A stretch of 64,000 nucleotides of DNA from Fasciola hepatica (GCA_948099385.1 CANUEZ040000116.1:14481501-14545500); one strand, 5' to 3'. Positions 48,901 to 56,253 are shown, numbered from the stretch's first letter. The notes: generated by a model from the sequence alone, not told the origin. Program-made: numbers and translations.

Positions 48901-51900
48901 ACATTCTTGTGTCTTTAAACACCGTGTACGTGATCCGGCTCGGTCCGTTCCTTGGTATAGTTTGTTAAAGAGTGTCAACTTGTAAGCTGTTTATTCAAAA
49001 CTCAAAAAATCATCCTCTCGACGATCTTGGTAGAATCTGTGACGTCTTTTTTCCCTCAAATTTCAGCCTCGGCATTTGATCCATTCTCTACGGCCACTGT
49101 GAATACTAGCAACCATTCGCAAGTCGCTCCGACTACGATCACGGCCACTGATTTTGATTCGGTATGTACTCTCATTCTCTCATCAGCTCATTCGCATTCA
49201 TTGTGGATTACTGAACGGAACGTCTCAGTAGAATCGTTATTCCAAGTCATGTCTAAATTGTCTTTCCGACTGGAGGACGATTTCATTCGTCTGCTTCTGA
49301 ATAACTCGTCCATCTGTTGTCTTATCAGATACAATCGAGAAACAGAAAATGATCGAATGATAATATTCACTGAGCTAAAAGAACACGACAGCTTGACTTT
49401 TGTGATCTTGCACTGAGCTGTGCGGGTCGCAATAATATAGCGGCCTTGACGAGGGTCATCACAGTGCGCAGTAAACTGTTTTCACCTGCTTTAATTCATG
49501 TCTGCACGTGAGTACGGTAGAAGAACCCTAACTCTTGGTCTCAAAATCTCTTAGGATAACCGGAAACAGCTCTGAAGTTTGGAGTGGCTCGCCACTTGAA
49601 GACACCATTAACCAGGTGACTATAAAGTGGTGCTCATCGCCGAATTTTACCAGCATTTTTACTATACCACTTGCACTACTAGGGATAACTAATAGCCCAA
49701 CCATGAAACCTGGAATGGAATGGAAAACTGCATAGGGTTTTAAAAAGTAAGCTGTATTAAAGACTAGTGAGTTGCTGACGACCATCGAAGTGACCGGCAT
49801 CTCTGACGGGACTCGAACCTCCATGCCAAATGAATTTTATTCACGATTACGGAAAGCGTGTTTTGTTTATCCCAACCCCAGTACTCCGGATTGTCGACGT
49901 GAAGTTGGTTGATAAATCAGGGGTCTGGTATACAGTGCGACGTTTAGTAAGGTTCCTATTCCCAAAAATAAGAAACAAGACTGACGCATATGGACTATAG
50001 TCATTGGTTGTTGGTACTACACTCATCCGATCCAATATCTAAATTGCGAGTTCCAAGTAAAAATAACCAAATCACCAACCTCGTCAGCAAACAACGTACT
50101 TCAAAATCGTCTTTCCGAGTGCATAGGATAGCAACAGATGATCACAGTTCAGTTCGCACACGTCAGGAAAGGACGTCCGTTTGGACATTTTTTGATTCTT
50201 TCAAATATCCGTTTTTGATTCAGAGAATCTGTTTTGCCTTTGTTTATCGTGGTATTCAGAAGTGGAATTTTTTTAGTAATTTTCCTTCTCATTTGTACCG
50301 ATTTCATGTCTTCGTGGTCGCAATAGTTAATTAGAGAAACCAGCCGAAGCCATACGCGTTTATTTTAGTAGCTAGCAATGTACAGGTGAAAACCGAGTGA
50401 ACGAACAGCTATACGACATGTCCAATCAGCACTGCAAAATCGGAAACCGGGAAATTCAGTTCTCTTTGACAGCTTTTTGACAATTTAGCTCTGTGTGTGT
50501 TGCCTACATCTCACTTACTTACCTTGTAGAAAGCTCTCCATTTGCTTGCGGTTTCACAGGTTTTCGGTTCTTCCGCGGTCAACACCACCGGTACGGGAAC
50601 GACGGCGGATCCGTTTGAGGCAGATCCATTTGGTAGTTTGGAATTGGCTGCGTTTACCGGCGGAGCCGCGCCACCGTTTGGAGGCTCTAACGTTCCCGAT
50701 GCGATAAACTCAGCTACTTTGGGATCAAAGAAATCCCCGCCGCCACGACCAAAAACCCAGCCCGGAGCGGGACGACTGGGTCGTGAGCGAAATGTGAGTT
50801 ATTCAGTCCAGCAATGAATGGTTGACTACACAGACTCCGCGCGTTTATCCATACAGTTCATGACCAGATCACTTTGGTTCAGTTTAGGGTAATGATATTC
50901 GACCACAAAATCATCATCAGCCACTGGCAAAACCTACTGGTATAACACACCGTGTTTGGTTTTGCGTGGTTCCATATTGAGCACTGGCAACATATCGAGG
51001 AATCGTCGTACACTGCTCCCTGCGTCCCACACAAGACTCCATGTTCGGTAAGCTTCATAAACGATGGGTATTTTCAACATCAGTTGCTCTGTTAGATGTC
51101 CGCAGACTCATTCCTCCTGACACTACGTTTGAACGAAGTGTGCAAAAACAAGAGACATCAGTTTATTCAGAGTTTAAAAAATAACCGTAAACTGTGGTGG
51201 ATTGAACGCTGTAGGAAGATGGAGAAGTCTCCTTCGTTGGACAATAGTCCCAATCTTTAATGTTTGATTAGAGTTCTGCGAAACTAACTGTGAGTTGGTT
51301 CGTCAGGAAATCGGATGGTTGATTGATTTGCTCCCAGAAGTGCCGTCTGGAACGTTTGGCGAATCTCTAAAAAGCAATTAATTTGCCCATTTACATAGTG
51401 CGCCTTCTGATAACAGCTGTAAGTGAAATGATGCAAGTACACATCACTTTCCGTGAATTACCAGGATTTTTTGTGAGGTAGTCTATTTAAAAGATACGAA
51501 GCTGCAGTACCGGATTAGTTATCTCCGTCCATTTTCAACAATGGAGGCGGAGCTTTGGTATCGAGGATTGTGCGTGAGAATAAAACCGATTTCACAACCG
51601 TTCGGGATTGTATGGACCACATCCCCTCACCATAACAGATTTTCTAACAAGAACAACTTCCGTAGGTATCCAATTCGTATTTGATTTAGTCTTCCGTCCA
51701 GTTCTTTGGTGCTGCCTCCCCGATCATTGTGCGCGAACACTCCAGACCAAGTCCATGTCTACGGCCAGCTTTCATTGAAGTTCACCATAAAAATTAACGT
51801 TCGGAAGAGTTGCTGTCTATCGCCGTTCCTTCTCAATTTTGTAAATAAAATGGCTCTTGAACTATCCCTATCTTCGTGCGAGAACGGTGGCATTGTTCTA

Positions 51901-54900
51901 TACTTGGATAGTAAACGGTTCTACTTGGAATACGCGGACGACTTGGTATTCTGTGTTAGGATCCAAGTTATCTGCGAGTTTTTCTAGATAATCTAAACAA
52001 CAATTTATCAATGTTTGGGTTGCGTTTTACACCTTCGAGTTGTAAAATGCCTCTACAGGACTGGATTGGACATGCACCACCGAATCTTGTCCTGGCAGAG
52101 GATAGCTTAGCTGAATTAGATAAGTTTCGTTACCTTGACGGTGGCATCTCAACAGGGGGTTGGATATCGGATGAAGTGTCGTCATGTTCACAGAAGTTGC
52201 GTTAGACTTTTGTCAACTCAAACCATCTCGGGTTTCGTTGTGACATGCAGTTGTCTATCGATGGTCGAGTGCACACTGCGGCAGGTAAATCGGAACTGTT
52301 ATGTGGCTCAAAAACGGTAGAAGATAAGCGAAGCCTATTTGAGCATCGAAGTTTCGCTTTATTGCTCTAATGTGCGCGGAGTACCATATTAACAAATGCT
52401 GATCTTATTCGCATTGTATTGTGAATTAGGGGTCGTCGTTGGAACAAGCACTTAATCCAAACTGATTAAGGTGGTTGGGATATGTGCTACTGCCCAGTTG
52501 GGATCCATGAGATCCGCCCACTGGATTGTTTTAGATGTTCGACAACGTAGCTGGTTGCCGCAGTCAACGAAGTGCTTGCATCCAGACAGTAATCAGAATG
52601 GAAACACGTATGCCCGGTGCAACATGCATTCAGAAGCAGCGCACGGCAAGCGCAAGCACTAGCGTGCAAGTGAAAAAGCGGACAAATACGCGGACGGGTC
52701 GGAGTTGTATGCTGGCAAAAAGTGCAAGTCAAGTGTGCAATCAGACTAGGCTACGCAAGGTCGTTCCACATTTGGTAGTTTTTTATTGGTCAGTGCAGTC
52801 CGGGGTGCAGCATGATTGATGCCAACACTGTGTGCGACTGCATGCCGGTCTATACATGCGAGATAGTTGGATCAGATATCTGCAATGTACGTGTCTGTGC
52901 CAGACTGTCTGTTAGAGCGCATGACAGTTCAAGCTGAACGCAACGTAATGGAAGGTTCATGTGTCCTAAATACGAGTCTCCACTACACTGTACAACACTC
53001 GCCATATAAAACGCCTTCTTCCATCCAGAAAAGCATTGCATATTAGTAAAATACTTCATTGAAATTATAATTTTTTGTTGGTAATAGAACAGCATAATCG
53101 TTTTCAAACAGTCACTCATTAGCATATAGTTGAGCCATCTTTACCCGTCGAGTCATGTATGATATCAACAGTCTGACTGTGTCTTGTGACAAACGATCCC
53201 ATTCCTCCTCCAAGGCAGAGATTTGCATTGCCGCTTCCAGCCCACTTTCCTCCCGAACTGACCCCACACAATTCGGTTGCATTGAAATAGCGAGATATAG
53301 TTGACCACAAGAGCATCCTTGTACCGTGGTCTGCAATAAACTCAAGTACGACAAGGGAACGATACGCACGCTTGTTGTCTTCCCGTAAAATCTCTCTAGT
53401 AGTTTTGGTCAATAGGTAAACTTGACCAATGATAATGCCACCAAGAAATGTCAGCTCGGCCGAAGCTTCCCACTGGATGACTCCCCAGACGTGCACTGAA
53501 CCTGCATCTTGCTGCACTGTTACCGTCATCGTACCACTTTTATTAGATTCAGAGATTTGTTTTCAAACACGACCTCGACGACCATGTTTGAATGACGAAA
53601 ATACTGCATCATCGGTTCAAATGATGGATTTCCATCGGTCCATCTGCTCACCGTCCGTCTTGAAAAACCGGACTACCCATCGATGTCGTGGTGTGACTCC
53701 ACTGATTGCCACCTTCCGATGGCACGCCAGATGGCCTTCACCCATGCGGGCGTCACGTGAACTCAGAAAAGCGAATAAACTGCAAAGTACTCATAGGTGT
53801 GTGTCTGATCAGAAAAACTCATGCAACGGAAGGCTGTATGATACAAAAGTACAACAGTGACAGTATCGAAACATACAGGCTTAAATGTTGCCCGACTGAC
53901 GTTTTATCAGGTTATTTTGAAAAACTGTTTTGACTGATGAAGTTGACGTGGTTTGATTGTAACCCTATTTTTTTATTCGACGGTGACTACTGTAATATAT
54001 AACGGGTCAGATCGAGGTTGTGCGTACTGCTTACCGTTGACCGCAGCAGCGGTGCACGCTGTGGCTCCTTACTCCTTACATATACCACCTTTTTAAGGTA
54101 GACACTTATCTAAACTAGCGTTATTTAGCACTTGTGAAAGAAGTACTGCTGTATGAGACATTTCTTTTTGTATACATTATATTTTTTAAAGTTACTCAAC
54201 AATTGTAAATGAACCATGTTACGGAAACAGTAATGTTCTCCTCAAATTTGTTTAGTACGCCGCGTGGTGTATTGAGTTATAACTGGAATTTCCATGGGGA
54301 TTCCCCACATCAGCACGTTAATTGCTGTCGTCGAGTGAAGCTTGGTTTTACGGTTTAATGAAATGTAAATTTAGTTCAACAGAAATACATTTCAGAGAAT
54401 GTATTGTTGGCACGAGGAGCCTGAATCGTATGTTTTTGGAAAATCCACTGGCATTCTTCACATCGAGAAGTCGGACTCTGCGAGCCGGAATCGAACCGGC
54501 GAAATACATTTATCTTCTGTCTACTGCTTATGTGTATCTTCAGATTATCGTAAACTGTATAACTTCTGAAACTAGGTATCTGCTATCGCGCCCGTTTCCC
54601 CGCACCCGTATGTTTTGTTCCTGCCCAACCTTCACTCGTTATTTTGATTTTCCTAAAAAACTGATGTGAGCGCGAAGGCACATTTCCGCAGGATGAACCG
54701 ATATATACGTTGGACTGCGCGCACGTTTACAAGGAACTAATCCAAATGAACTCAAAGGAATTTTAGTGGACCGGATAGCGCATCTCCGATTGTACTGAAA
54801 GAATGTACATCAAATTTATCCCTTTTCTAACAGAAACTCTGATACGGATCGTATTTCCGTCGTTTGTGTAGAATTTAGGGAGCTGGCTTTTTATGTGCTA

Positions 54901-56213
54901 CGTCTTAGAAAAGTCTCCATACCACTTTCTTCAATTCACTGTTTTGTGTGCGCCTGCATCTTACCACATTGGCTTCCCGGGTTCCCTGTAATATTTTCCG
55001 GATTGCTTGCAAAGGACTTCAAACTTAGCTCTAGGTCACTCAAGTATATTCTCAGACGCAGCAGCATGCCGAATGTGCACCTTTCTTAGTATTCAATAAC
55101 ACAACATTTCAATGTTTTCCACAAGCTGTCTGGAAAAATGCTGGTCGACGACGCGCATTCACCTCAATCTGGTACGATTTTGTCGAGTGCGTTCCGAATT
55201 GTTCTGTTCCGGCAATTTGTAAAAACCTGTTTGCTTGTGCAAAAATTTGCAAACGCTCTGGTGTCCCTTACGAGATTCTTTATCAAGTCTGATCAAACTA
55301 ATTTTGGACTGAAGGCCATGCTTCCTTGGATTTCTTTTGTATTTACTCATTCACAATATGTTATGTGAATACGTGACAGCTGAGTATTCACCTCTCGGGA
55401 TGCCTAAAGCATTTACTTGACCTGACTTGGCCTGATCTTCACCATAAAACGTTCAGTAGCAAGGCTACTTTAGCTCCCAGTAGGTAAGGTCGATCAAGGA
55501 GATGGGCAACAGAAGAGAATTGACCACCACTAACATCCGTGAATCTGATTTGATCGACACTCATGTTATTGGAAATTATATTTTGGAACCGGTTTTCTTT
55601 AAATATCACCAAACTAAAGGTTTTTCGCATAGCATGAAGTTTATGGTCTGAATGAAGTTCTTGAAGTTTTTGCTTACGCCATTCGATCAACACGGGCCAT
55701 AAAATAGTCCCTCGCTCGTTATTAACCCTGTTTTCTACTCTCGTTCTCATCTAACCCTCACACACAAATATTGTATAGTCTCTGGGAGGCTCTCCAGAAC
55801 CAGCCAGGACATTGAAATCCCCCAACTCCCTGGGAAATTTCTCCACTGCTTCTATCTCAAAATCCGGTGCATTTAATTCTCTCGGCCAATCGAAGCACAA
55901 ATCAGCGTGTAGTTTCTCCGGCCGATCGCGCGGTGGTTCCATGTCGACTGCTGGTGCTGGTAGATCACGAAAAGATTCCGCCAACTCATCCTCACATCAG
56001 AATCGATCGAATAGTTTCACCTCCGCTGGGGAGAAATCAATAAATGTGGCTGACTGTCTCGCTCCGGTCGGAATGTCTGAAGAAGAACAATTATCCCTGG
56101 CCACAGTAGAAAGCCGTCGATTAGCTCAAGCCGAGGAACAAGCCAGACAACAAGAACAGGCCGACTTAGAATTGGCAATTCGTCTGAGTCAGATGGATGC
56201 TACTGTCACGTGA
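18332..56213 (+). CDS. EPS15: EPS15 orthologue, 3' half (eight exons)
   Basis: EPS15 is a clathrin-coat accessory protein that links ubiquitinated cargo to the AP-2 adaptor during endocytosis. Exons 18332-18481, 24948-25076, 26203-26533, 33756-33844, 33917-33962, 49067-49161, 50560-50793 and 55779-56213 join in phase to 502 codons plus TGA. In order they encode a heptad-rich coiled coil, a linker, a region with nine Asp-Pro-Phe motifs (AP-2 alpha-appendage ligands), a proline-rich Pro-Pro-Pro-Arg-Pro segment (possible SH3 ligand) and a C terminus with two ubiquitin-interacting motifs, the arrangement known for EPS15. N-terminal EH domains are not in the window. Introns range from 72 bp to about 15 kb and are filled with transposons. 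EPS15 versus EPS15L1 cannot be separated. Confidence 0.9.
18482..19680. other. EPS15 intron, no element recognised
   Basis: This first part of the intron carries only short random frames and the poly-G run. Confidence 0.5.
19181..19197. repeat. Poly-G run
   Basis: About 17 consecutive G residues lie in the first visible EPS15 intron. Runs of this length can form G-quadruplexes and are hard to sequence, so the exact length is unreliable. Confidence 0.9.
19722..19810 (+). repeat. tRNA-derived SINE-like head
   Basis: An A-box-like TGGTGCAGTGGTAAC is followed about 35 nt later by a B box GGTTCAAACCCC, the spacing of an internal RNA polymerase III promoter. It lies just upstream of a Penelope-like fragment. 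Confidence 0.5.
19920..21000 (+). pseudogene. 5'-truncated Penelope-like element (GIY-YIG end)
   Basis: The element encodes the end of the reverse transcriptase (Lys-Pro-Thr-Trp-Thr-Gly-Gln-Tyr around 19960) and a GIY-YIG-type endonuclease domain: Tyr-Ser-Phe-Val-Cys-Ser-Cys, then Gly-Tyr-Ile-Gly-Arg-Thr-Thr and Arg-Val-Lys-Glu-His-Lys. It matches the neighbouring copy at 22.9-23.8 kb throughout. A frameshift lies near 20230. About 20940-20995 resembles the terminal repeat of the neighbouring copy. Confidence 0.82.
21001..21714. other. EPS15 intron between two Penelope-like elements
   Basis: No gene or named repeat is seen. A C-rich run is at 21292-21304. Confidence 0.4.
21715..21853 (-). 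repeat. Left terminal repeat of the Penelope-like element
   Basis: This segment is the reverse complement of 23958-24100, with only scattered substitutions. It runs into the start of the coding frame. Confidence 0.88.
21846..22832 (+). pseudogene. Penelope-like reverse transcriptase, N-terminal part
   Basis: The frame is open for 328 codons. Motifs include Asp-Lys-Gly-Ser-Gly-Val-Val, then Tyr-Gly-Leu-Pro-Lys-Ile-His-Lys with Pro-Leu-Arg-Pro-Val, typical of the Penelope reverse transcriptase family, Ser-Leu-Asp-Val-Thr-Ser-Leu-Phe (catalytic motif A) and [10 protein letters not shown] (motif B). Immediately after motif B the frame is lost. A small deletion between Gly-Pro-Thr and the expected Asp-Ile-Phe-Val shifts reading into the next frame. 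Confidence 0.88.
22785..23959 (+). pseudogene. Penelope-like reverse transcriptase C-terminal part with GIY-YIG domain
   Basis: After the frameshift near 22790 the frame continues Asp-Ile-Phe-Val-Ala-Lys-Leu-Glu-Asn. It contains the catalytic Tyr-Val-Asp-Asp-Ile-Phe (motif C) near 22860, which is intact. The C-terminal domain has Tyr-Ser-Phe-Val-Cys-Ser-Cys and Ile-Lys-Glu-His-Lys. The YIG-equivalent reads Tyr-Val-Asp-Lys instead of the Tyr-Ile-Gly-Arg of the 19.9-kb copy, so the nuclease is probably inactive. Confidence 0.87.
23958..24100 (+). repeat. Right terminal repeat of the Penelope-like element
   Basis: It mirrors 21715-21853. It includes the stretch GAGGATGAAGCTACCGAAAA followed by CGAGCTTGTTCG, a possible relic of a hammerhead-like fold. 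Confidence 0.85.
24145..24300 (+). repeat. SINE-like repeat, family Y (copy 1)
   Basis: It shares order and wording with copies at 33.94, 35.99, 43.65 and 46.69 kb: a CCTGACCC(A)TT...GA block, then GGGTCTAGTTACC, then a stretch similar to CTATGGGGTA near the 3' end. Copies are considerably diverged. Confidence 0.45.
24301..24947. other. EPS15 intron, no element recognised
   Basis: No gene or named repeat is seen before the acceptor at 24947. Confidence 0.4.
24948..25076 (+). CDS. EPS15: EPS15 exon: end of coiled coil and linker
   Basis: The acceptor is CGTCTGCAG and the donor GTAAGT. It has 43 codons, phase 0 on both sides, from Thr-Asn-Gly-Arg-Ile to Lys-Val-Lys-Ala-Leu. The first half continues the helical pattern; the second half (Gly-Thr-Ala-Thr-Gly-Pro-Ser-Pro) is a flexible linker. 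Confidence 0.75.
25540..25870 (-). repeat. SINE-like repeat, family X (copy 1)
   Basis: The end at 25740-25860 matches 45590-45710 (AATCATCA..A.TGCAC.TCCACCGAGCCCC, then GAACGA.TGTGAG.CGAACATCT and GACTATCCGG). On the - strand it has a B box GGTTCGAGTC and an A-box-like GATAGTCTGGTGG, so the head is tRNA-derived. Confidence 0.55.
25930..25983. repeat. (AT)n microsatellite
   Basis: A pure dinucleotide run of about 54 bp lies in the intron before the exon at 26203. Confidence 0.95.
26203..26533 (+). CDS. EPS15: EPS15 exon: Ser/Gly-rich region with first DPF motifs
   Basis: A long pyrimidine tract and CACAG precede Leu-Asn-Asp-Ser-Ser-Leu. The exon has 110 codons plus one base and ends at GTATGT. 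Near its 3' end are Thr-Asp-Pro-Phe and Val-Asp-Pro-Phe, the first two AP-2 binding motifs. The leftover G pairs with the start of the next exon to give Glu. Confidence 0.85.
26534..27985. other. EPS15 intron, no element recognised
   Basis: This part of the 7.2-kb intron has only short random frames and no repeat that I can match elsewhere in the window. Confidence 0.4.
27990..28235 (-). pseudogene. CR1/Jockey-like element, C-terminal end (downstream half)
   Basis: The minus-strand frame encodes [10 protein letters not shown] followed by Arg-Ala-Thr-Lys-Pro-Trp-Asn-Ser-Leu and Phe-Lys-Trp-Lys-Leu-Glu, the usual C-terminal tail of CR1/Jockey-type reverse transcriptases. It ends with a stop near 27992. 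Upstream the frame meets a TGA near 28240, at the junction with the inserted RTE-like element. Confidence 0.7.
28734..30119 (+). pseudogene. RTE-like ORF, apurinic-type endonuclease part
   Basis: The endonuclease domain spans roughly residues 45-330: Ala-Cys-Trp-Asn-Val-Arg-Thr, Cys-Leu-Ser-Glu-Val-Arg (catalytic Glu), [15 protein letters not shown] (catalytic Asp and Asn), Gln-Leu-Asp-His-Ile-Leu and Gly-Thr-Asp-His-Val-Leu (catalytic Asp-His). A basic linker follows. The frame should switch to the reverse transcriptase frame at an A run near 30001-30005; a single missing A accounts for it. Confidence 0.88.
30005..31153 (+). pseudogene. RTE-like ORF, reverse transcriptase part
   Basis: Motifs in order are [35 protein letters not shown] (motif A), [10 protein letters not shown] (motif B) and Glu-Phe-Ala-Asp-Asp-Ile-Val (motif C, catalytic Asp pair intact). 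The frame ends at a TGA (31151-31153) that interrupts an otherwise continuous protein. Confidence 0.9.
31154..31822 (+). pseudogene. RTE-like ORF, C-terminal part
   Basis: Reading continues in the same frame past the TGA at 31151: [16 protein letters not shown], then a TGA near 31370 where related copies have Trp. After that it runs on to the natural stop at 31820-31822 with Val-Ser-Asn-Asp-Glu-Val and Leu-Gln-Trp-Phe-Gly-His. Confidence 0.85.
31850..32465 (-). pseudogene. CR1/Jockey-like element, reverse transcriptase fragment (upstream half)
   Basis: On the - strand, 32460-32370 encodes Ala-Phe-Ile-Tyr-Asp-Leu-Pro...Val-Tyr-Ala-Asp-Asp-Leu-Lys (motif C). 32130-31855 encodes Arg-Pro-Arg-Leu-Glu-Tyr-Gly, Leu-Glu-Arg-Val-Gln-Arg and Arg-Gly-Ile-Ser-Cys-Asp, typical of the region after the active site in CR1/Jockey elements. 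The sequence stops at Gly-Asp-Leu-Ile-Tyr, where the RTE-like tail begins, and resumes after a gap at 28235. Confidence 0.75.
32471..32512. repeat. (TAA)n microsatellite
   Basis: Fourteen perfect TAA units lie next to the 5'-truncated edge of the CR1-like fragment. Confidence 0.95.
32530..33755. other. EPS15 intron, no element recognised
   Basis: A G-rich run lies at 33001-33012 followed by a GGA/GCG-rich stretch. No coding sequence is seen before the acceptor at 33755. Confidence 0.4.
33756..33844 (+). CDS. EPS15: EPS15 exon: four DPF motifs
   Basis: The acceptor is GGTTTTACAG and the donor GTAAGC. With the carried-over G it encodes 30 residues including Glu-Asp-Pro-Phe, Ser-Asp-Pro-Phe, Leu-Asp-Pro-Phe and Gly-Asp-Pro-Phe. 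It ends in phase 0. Confidence 0.88.
33917..33962 (+). CDS. EPS15: EPS15 mini-exon, possibly SINE-derived
   Basis: The exon is 46 bp, separated from the previous one by a 72-bp intron, with acceptor TTGTTCTAG and donor GTACGG. It reads Asp-Arg-Ala-Gly-Gly-Ala-Pro... to Gln-Leu-Lys plus one base. The 46-bp length is exactly what restores the frame between 33844 (phase 0) and 49067 (phase 1). Its 3' half overlaps a tRNA-derived repeat continuing into the intron, so the exon may be an exonised SINE. An unseen alternative exon in the 15-kb intron cannot be excluded. Confidence 0.55.
33940..34150 (+). repeat. SINE-like repeat, family Y (copy 2), overlapping an EPS15 exon
   Basis: GGTTGTCAACTCAAAGGTAC followed by GGGGTTATAACCCCGCCGTC resembles the head of the 46.69-kb copy, with a B-box-like GGTTATAACCCC and CGCC(G/A)TC(A)TCGGT following. 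The splice donor of the mini-exon lies inside this sequence. The downstream body is weakly similar to the other copies. Confidence 0.45.
34151..35980. other. EPS15 intron, no element recognised
   Basis: Frames at 34880-35272 (-) and 35290-35778 (+) are open by chance or belong to old repeats; neither shows a known motif. Confidence 0.35.
35985..36180 (+). repeat. SINE-like repeat, family Y (copy 3)
   Basis: AATCCCGCCAAAGTCGGTCA, then CGCCTGACCTATTGGGACGT and the 3' part ACTCATGCGCAAGAATGTGA parallel the copy at 46.75-46.92 kb (CCTGGCCTATTAGGACCCTA and ACTCATGCACAAGCATGTTA). Confidence 0.6.
36181..37000. other. EPS15 intron with microsatellite
   Basis: Apart from the (TA)n run at 36814-36899 nothing is recognised. 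Confidence 0.4.
36814..36899. repeat. (TA)n microsatellite
   Basis: A pure dinucleotide run of about 86 bp. Confidence 0.95.
37010..39450 (-). pseudogene. RTE-like retrotransposon copy, degenerate
   Basis: On the - strand, the part from 38470 to 38240 reads Ala-Gly-Phe-Arg with Gly-Cys-Ile-Asp-Gln-Ile-Phe-Thr-Leu-Arg and Phe-Leu-Asp-Ile-Arg in shifting frames. Near 37990 it encodes [10 protein letters not shown] (motif C intact). 37669-37019 is an open C-terminal domain with Tyr-Gly-Cys-Glu-Thr-Trp, Val-Ser-Asn-Asp-Glu-Val-Gln and Arg-Trp-Leu-Gly-His-Val-Leu. The endonuclease half is missing or unrecognisable. Confidence 0.75.
38539..38550. repeat. Poly-C run
   Basis: About 12 C residues interrupt the reverse transcriptase region of the RTE-like copy. 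This is a probable expansion inside the dead element or a sequencing-length ambiguity. Confidence 0.85.
39451..40050. other. EPS15 intron between two RTE-like copies
   Basis: Nothing is recognised in about 600 bp. Confidence 0.35.
40050..43030 (-). pseudogene. RTE-like retrotransposon copy, chimeric and degenerate
   Basis: On the - strand the order is endonuclease (42780-41800), linker, reverse transcriptase (41195-40490) and C-terminal domain (40480-40100). Endonuclease motifs include [16 protein letters not shown] and Gln-Met-Asp-His-Ile-Ser. Motif C reads Glu-Tyr-Pro-Asp-Asp instead of Tyr-Ala-Asp-Asp. An internal segment of the endonuclease is present twice. Confidence 0.8.
43640..43880 (+). 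repeat. SINE-like repeat, family Y (copy 4)
   Basis: GGCCTTATGTGGCTGTTCGCC, then CTATGGGGTACACCCCTTTC and CACTAATGCCTAGGCATGTA match the order of the copies at 36.0 and 46.7 kb. Confidence 0.6.
43881..45525. other. EPS15 intron with one tRNA-like relic
   Basis: Apart from the SINE-like head at 44440-44525, no gene or known element is recognised. Confidence 0.35.
44440..44525 (-). repeat. tRNA-derived SINE-like head
   Basis: Read on the - strand it has AGCGGTGGTCGAGCAACATGG (A-box-like) and GGTTCGAATATCACC (B box) about 45 nt apart, ending CACCGCGGC, which can pair with the GCGGTGG at the start. Confidence 0.5.
45530..45720 (-). repeat. SINE-like repeat, family X (copy 2)
   Basis: It matches 25740-25860 closely and 47110-47285 more loosely, including CTCACCATTGAAAACCACGG and ATCCACCGAGCCCC. 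On the - strand it begins CCCCGGATAGTCTTGTGGTT, an A-box-like tRNA start. Confidence 0.65.
45721..46685. other. EPS15 intron, no element recognised
   Basis: Only short random frames are seen. Confidence 0.35.
46690..46925 (+). repeat. SINE-like repeat, family Y (copy 5, clearest tRNA-like head)
   Basis: The head has TGGTGGTCGAGTGGTACAGA (A box) and GAGGTCCGAGTCCCCGCC (B box), the layout of a tRNA-derived RNA polymerase III promoter. The body carries the CTATGGGGTATTCC and CATGCACAAGCATG blocks found in the other copies. Confidence 0.65.
47105..47285 (-). repeat. SINE-like repeat, family X (copy 3)
   Basis: CTTACCATTAAAACCATGGT and CACCACTGAGTCC with a distal CCTCCAGACTGTTAAGACTG parallel the family X copies at 25.7 and 45.6 kb, with more divergence. 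Confidence 0.5.
47286..49066. other. EPS15 intron, unassigned open stretches
   Basis: Plus-strand frames at 47431-47682 and 47672-47902 overlap end to end and have a coding-like residue mix (Cys, Trp and charged residues), which may be a decayed retrocopy or element. I cannot assign a family and see no supporting splice sites. Confidence 0.3.
49067..49161 (+). CDS. EPS15: EPS15 exon: one DPF motif
   Basis: The acceptor CAAATTTCAG is followed by Ala-Ser-Ala-Phe-Asp-Pro-Phe and a Ser/Thr-rich stretch ending Asp-Phe-Asp-Ser, then donor GTATGT. It needs one base from the preceding exon and ends in phase 0. Confidence 0.82.
49162..50559. other. EPS15 intron, no element recognised
   Basis: This 1.4-kb intron carries no named repeat that I can match. 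Confidence 0.45.
50560..50793 (+). CDS. EPS15: EPS15 exon: two DPF motifs and proline-rich segment
   Basis: The exon lies between GGTTTCACAG and GTGAGT: 78 codons in phase 0. It includes Ala-Asp-Pro-Phe-Glu-Ala-Asp-Pro-Phe, then [10 protein letters not shown], a likely SH3-domain ligand comparable to the Crk-binding region of EPS15. Confidence 0.87.
51050..52520 (+). pseudogene. RTE-like reverse transcriptase fragment
   Basis: On the + strand, 51790-51980 gives Leu-Ser-Pro-Phe-Leu-Leu-Asn-Phe-Val and Leu-Glu-Tyr-Ala-Asp-Asp-Leu-Val (motif C intact). 52011-52205 continues with [15 protein letters not shown]. Upstream (51180-51360) are traces of the linker. The endonuclease is missing and frameshifts are frequent. 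Confidence 0.7.
52521..53110. other. EPS15 intron, no element recognised
   Basis: Short random frames only. Confidence 0.35.
53112..53860 (-). pseudogene. Tc1-like transposase pseudogene (second copy, different family)
   Basis: On the - strand, 53620-53530 reads Phe-Lys-His-Gly-Arg-Arg-Gly-Arg-Val. Then 53529-53400 gives His-Val-Trp-Gly-Val-Ile-Gln-Trp (the usual Val-Trp-Gly block), and 53230-53115 ends with Ala-Leu-Glu-Glu-Glu-Trp-Asp-Arg-Leu and Leu-Ile-Ser-Tyr-Met-Thr-Arg-Arg, the typical Tc1 C terminus. At least two frameshifts are needed. The catalytic triad cannot be read intact. Confidence 0.65.
53900..55778. other. Last EPS15 intron, mostly unassigned
   Basis: Apart from a tRNA-like 3' half near 54485-54540, nothing is recognised. 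The minus-strand frames at 55159-55350 and 55439-55750 show no known motif. Confidence 0.35.
54480..54540 (-). pseudogene. tRNA-Tyr-like 3' half
   Basis: On the - strand the sequence GCCGGTTCGATTCCGGCTCG is a well-formed T arm like that of eukaryotic tRNA-Tyr, and a GTA triplet lies upstream at about the anticodon position. No matching 5' half or acceptor stem is found. Confidence 0.3.
55779..56213 (+). CDS. EPS15: EPS15 terminal exon: two ubiquitin-interacting motifs
   Basis: Phase 0 from the previous exon selects the acceptor TTGTATAG at 55778; an in-frame TAG sits in the acceptor itself, so the exon cannot start earlier. The exon has 144 codons and a TGA. The N-terminal half is Ser/Gly-rich. 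The C-terminal half holds Ser-Glu-Glu-Glu-Gln-Leu-Ser-Leu-Ala (first UIM) and [10 protein letters not shown] (second UIM, with the invariant Ala and Ser), joined by a Gln/Glu-rich helix as in vertebrate EPS15. Confidence 0.92.
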   Translation, partial: SLGGSPEPARTLKSPNSLGNFSTASISKSGAFNSLGQSKHKSACSFSGRSRGGSMSTAGAGRSRKDSANSSSHQNRSNSFTSAGEKSINVADCLAPVGMSEEEQLSLATVESRRLAQAEEQARQQEQADLELAIRLSQMDATVT

Positions 56214-56253
56214 TTTTCCTCTTGTGTGCCCATATATATAGAGACACGCACGC

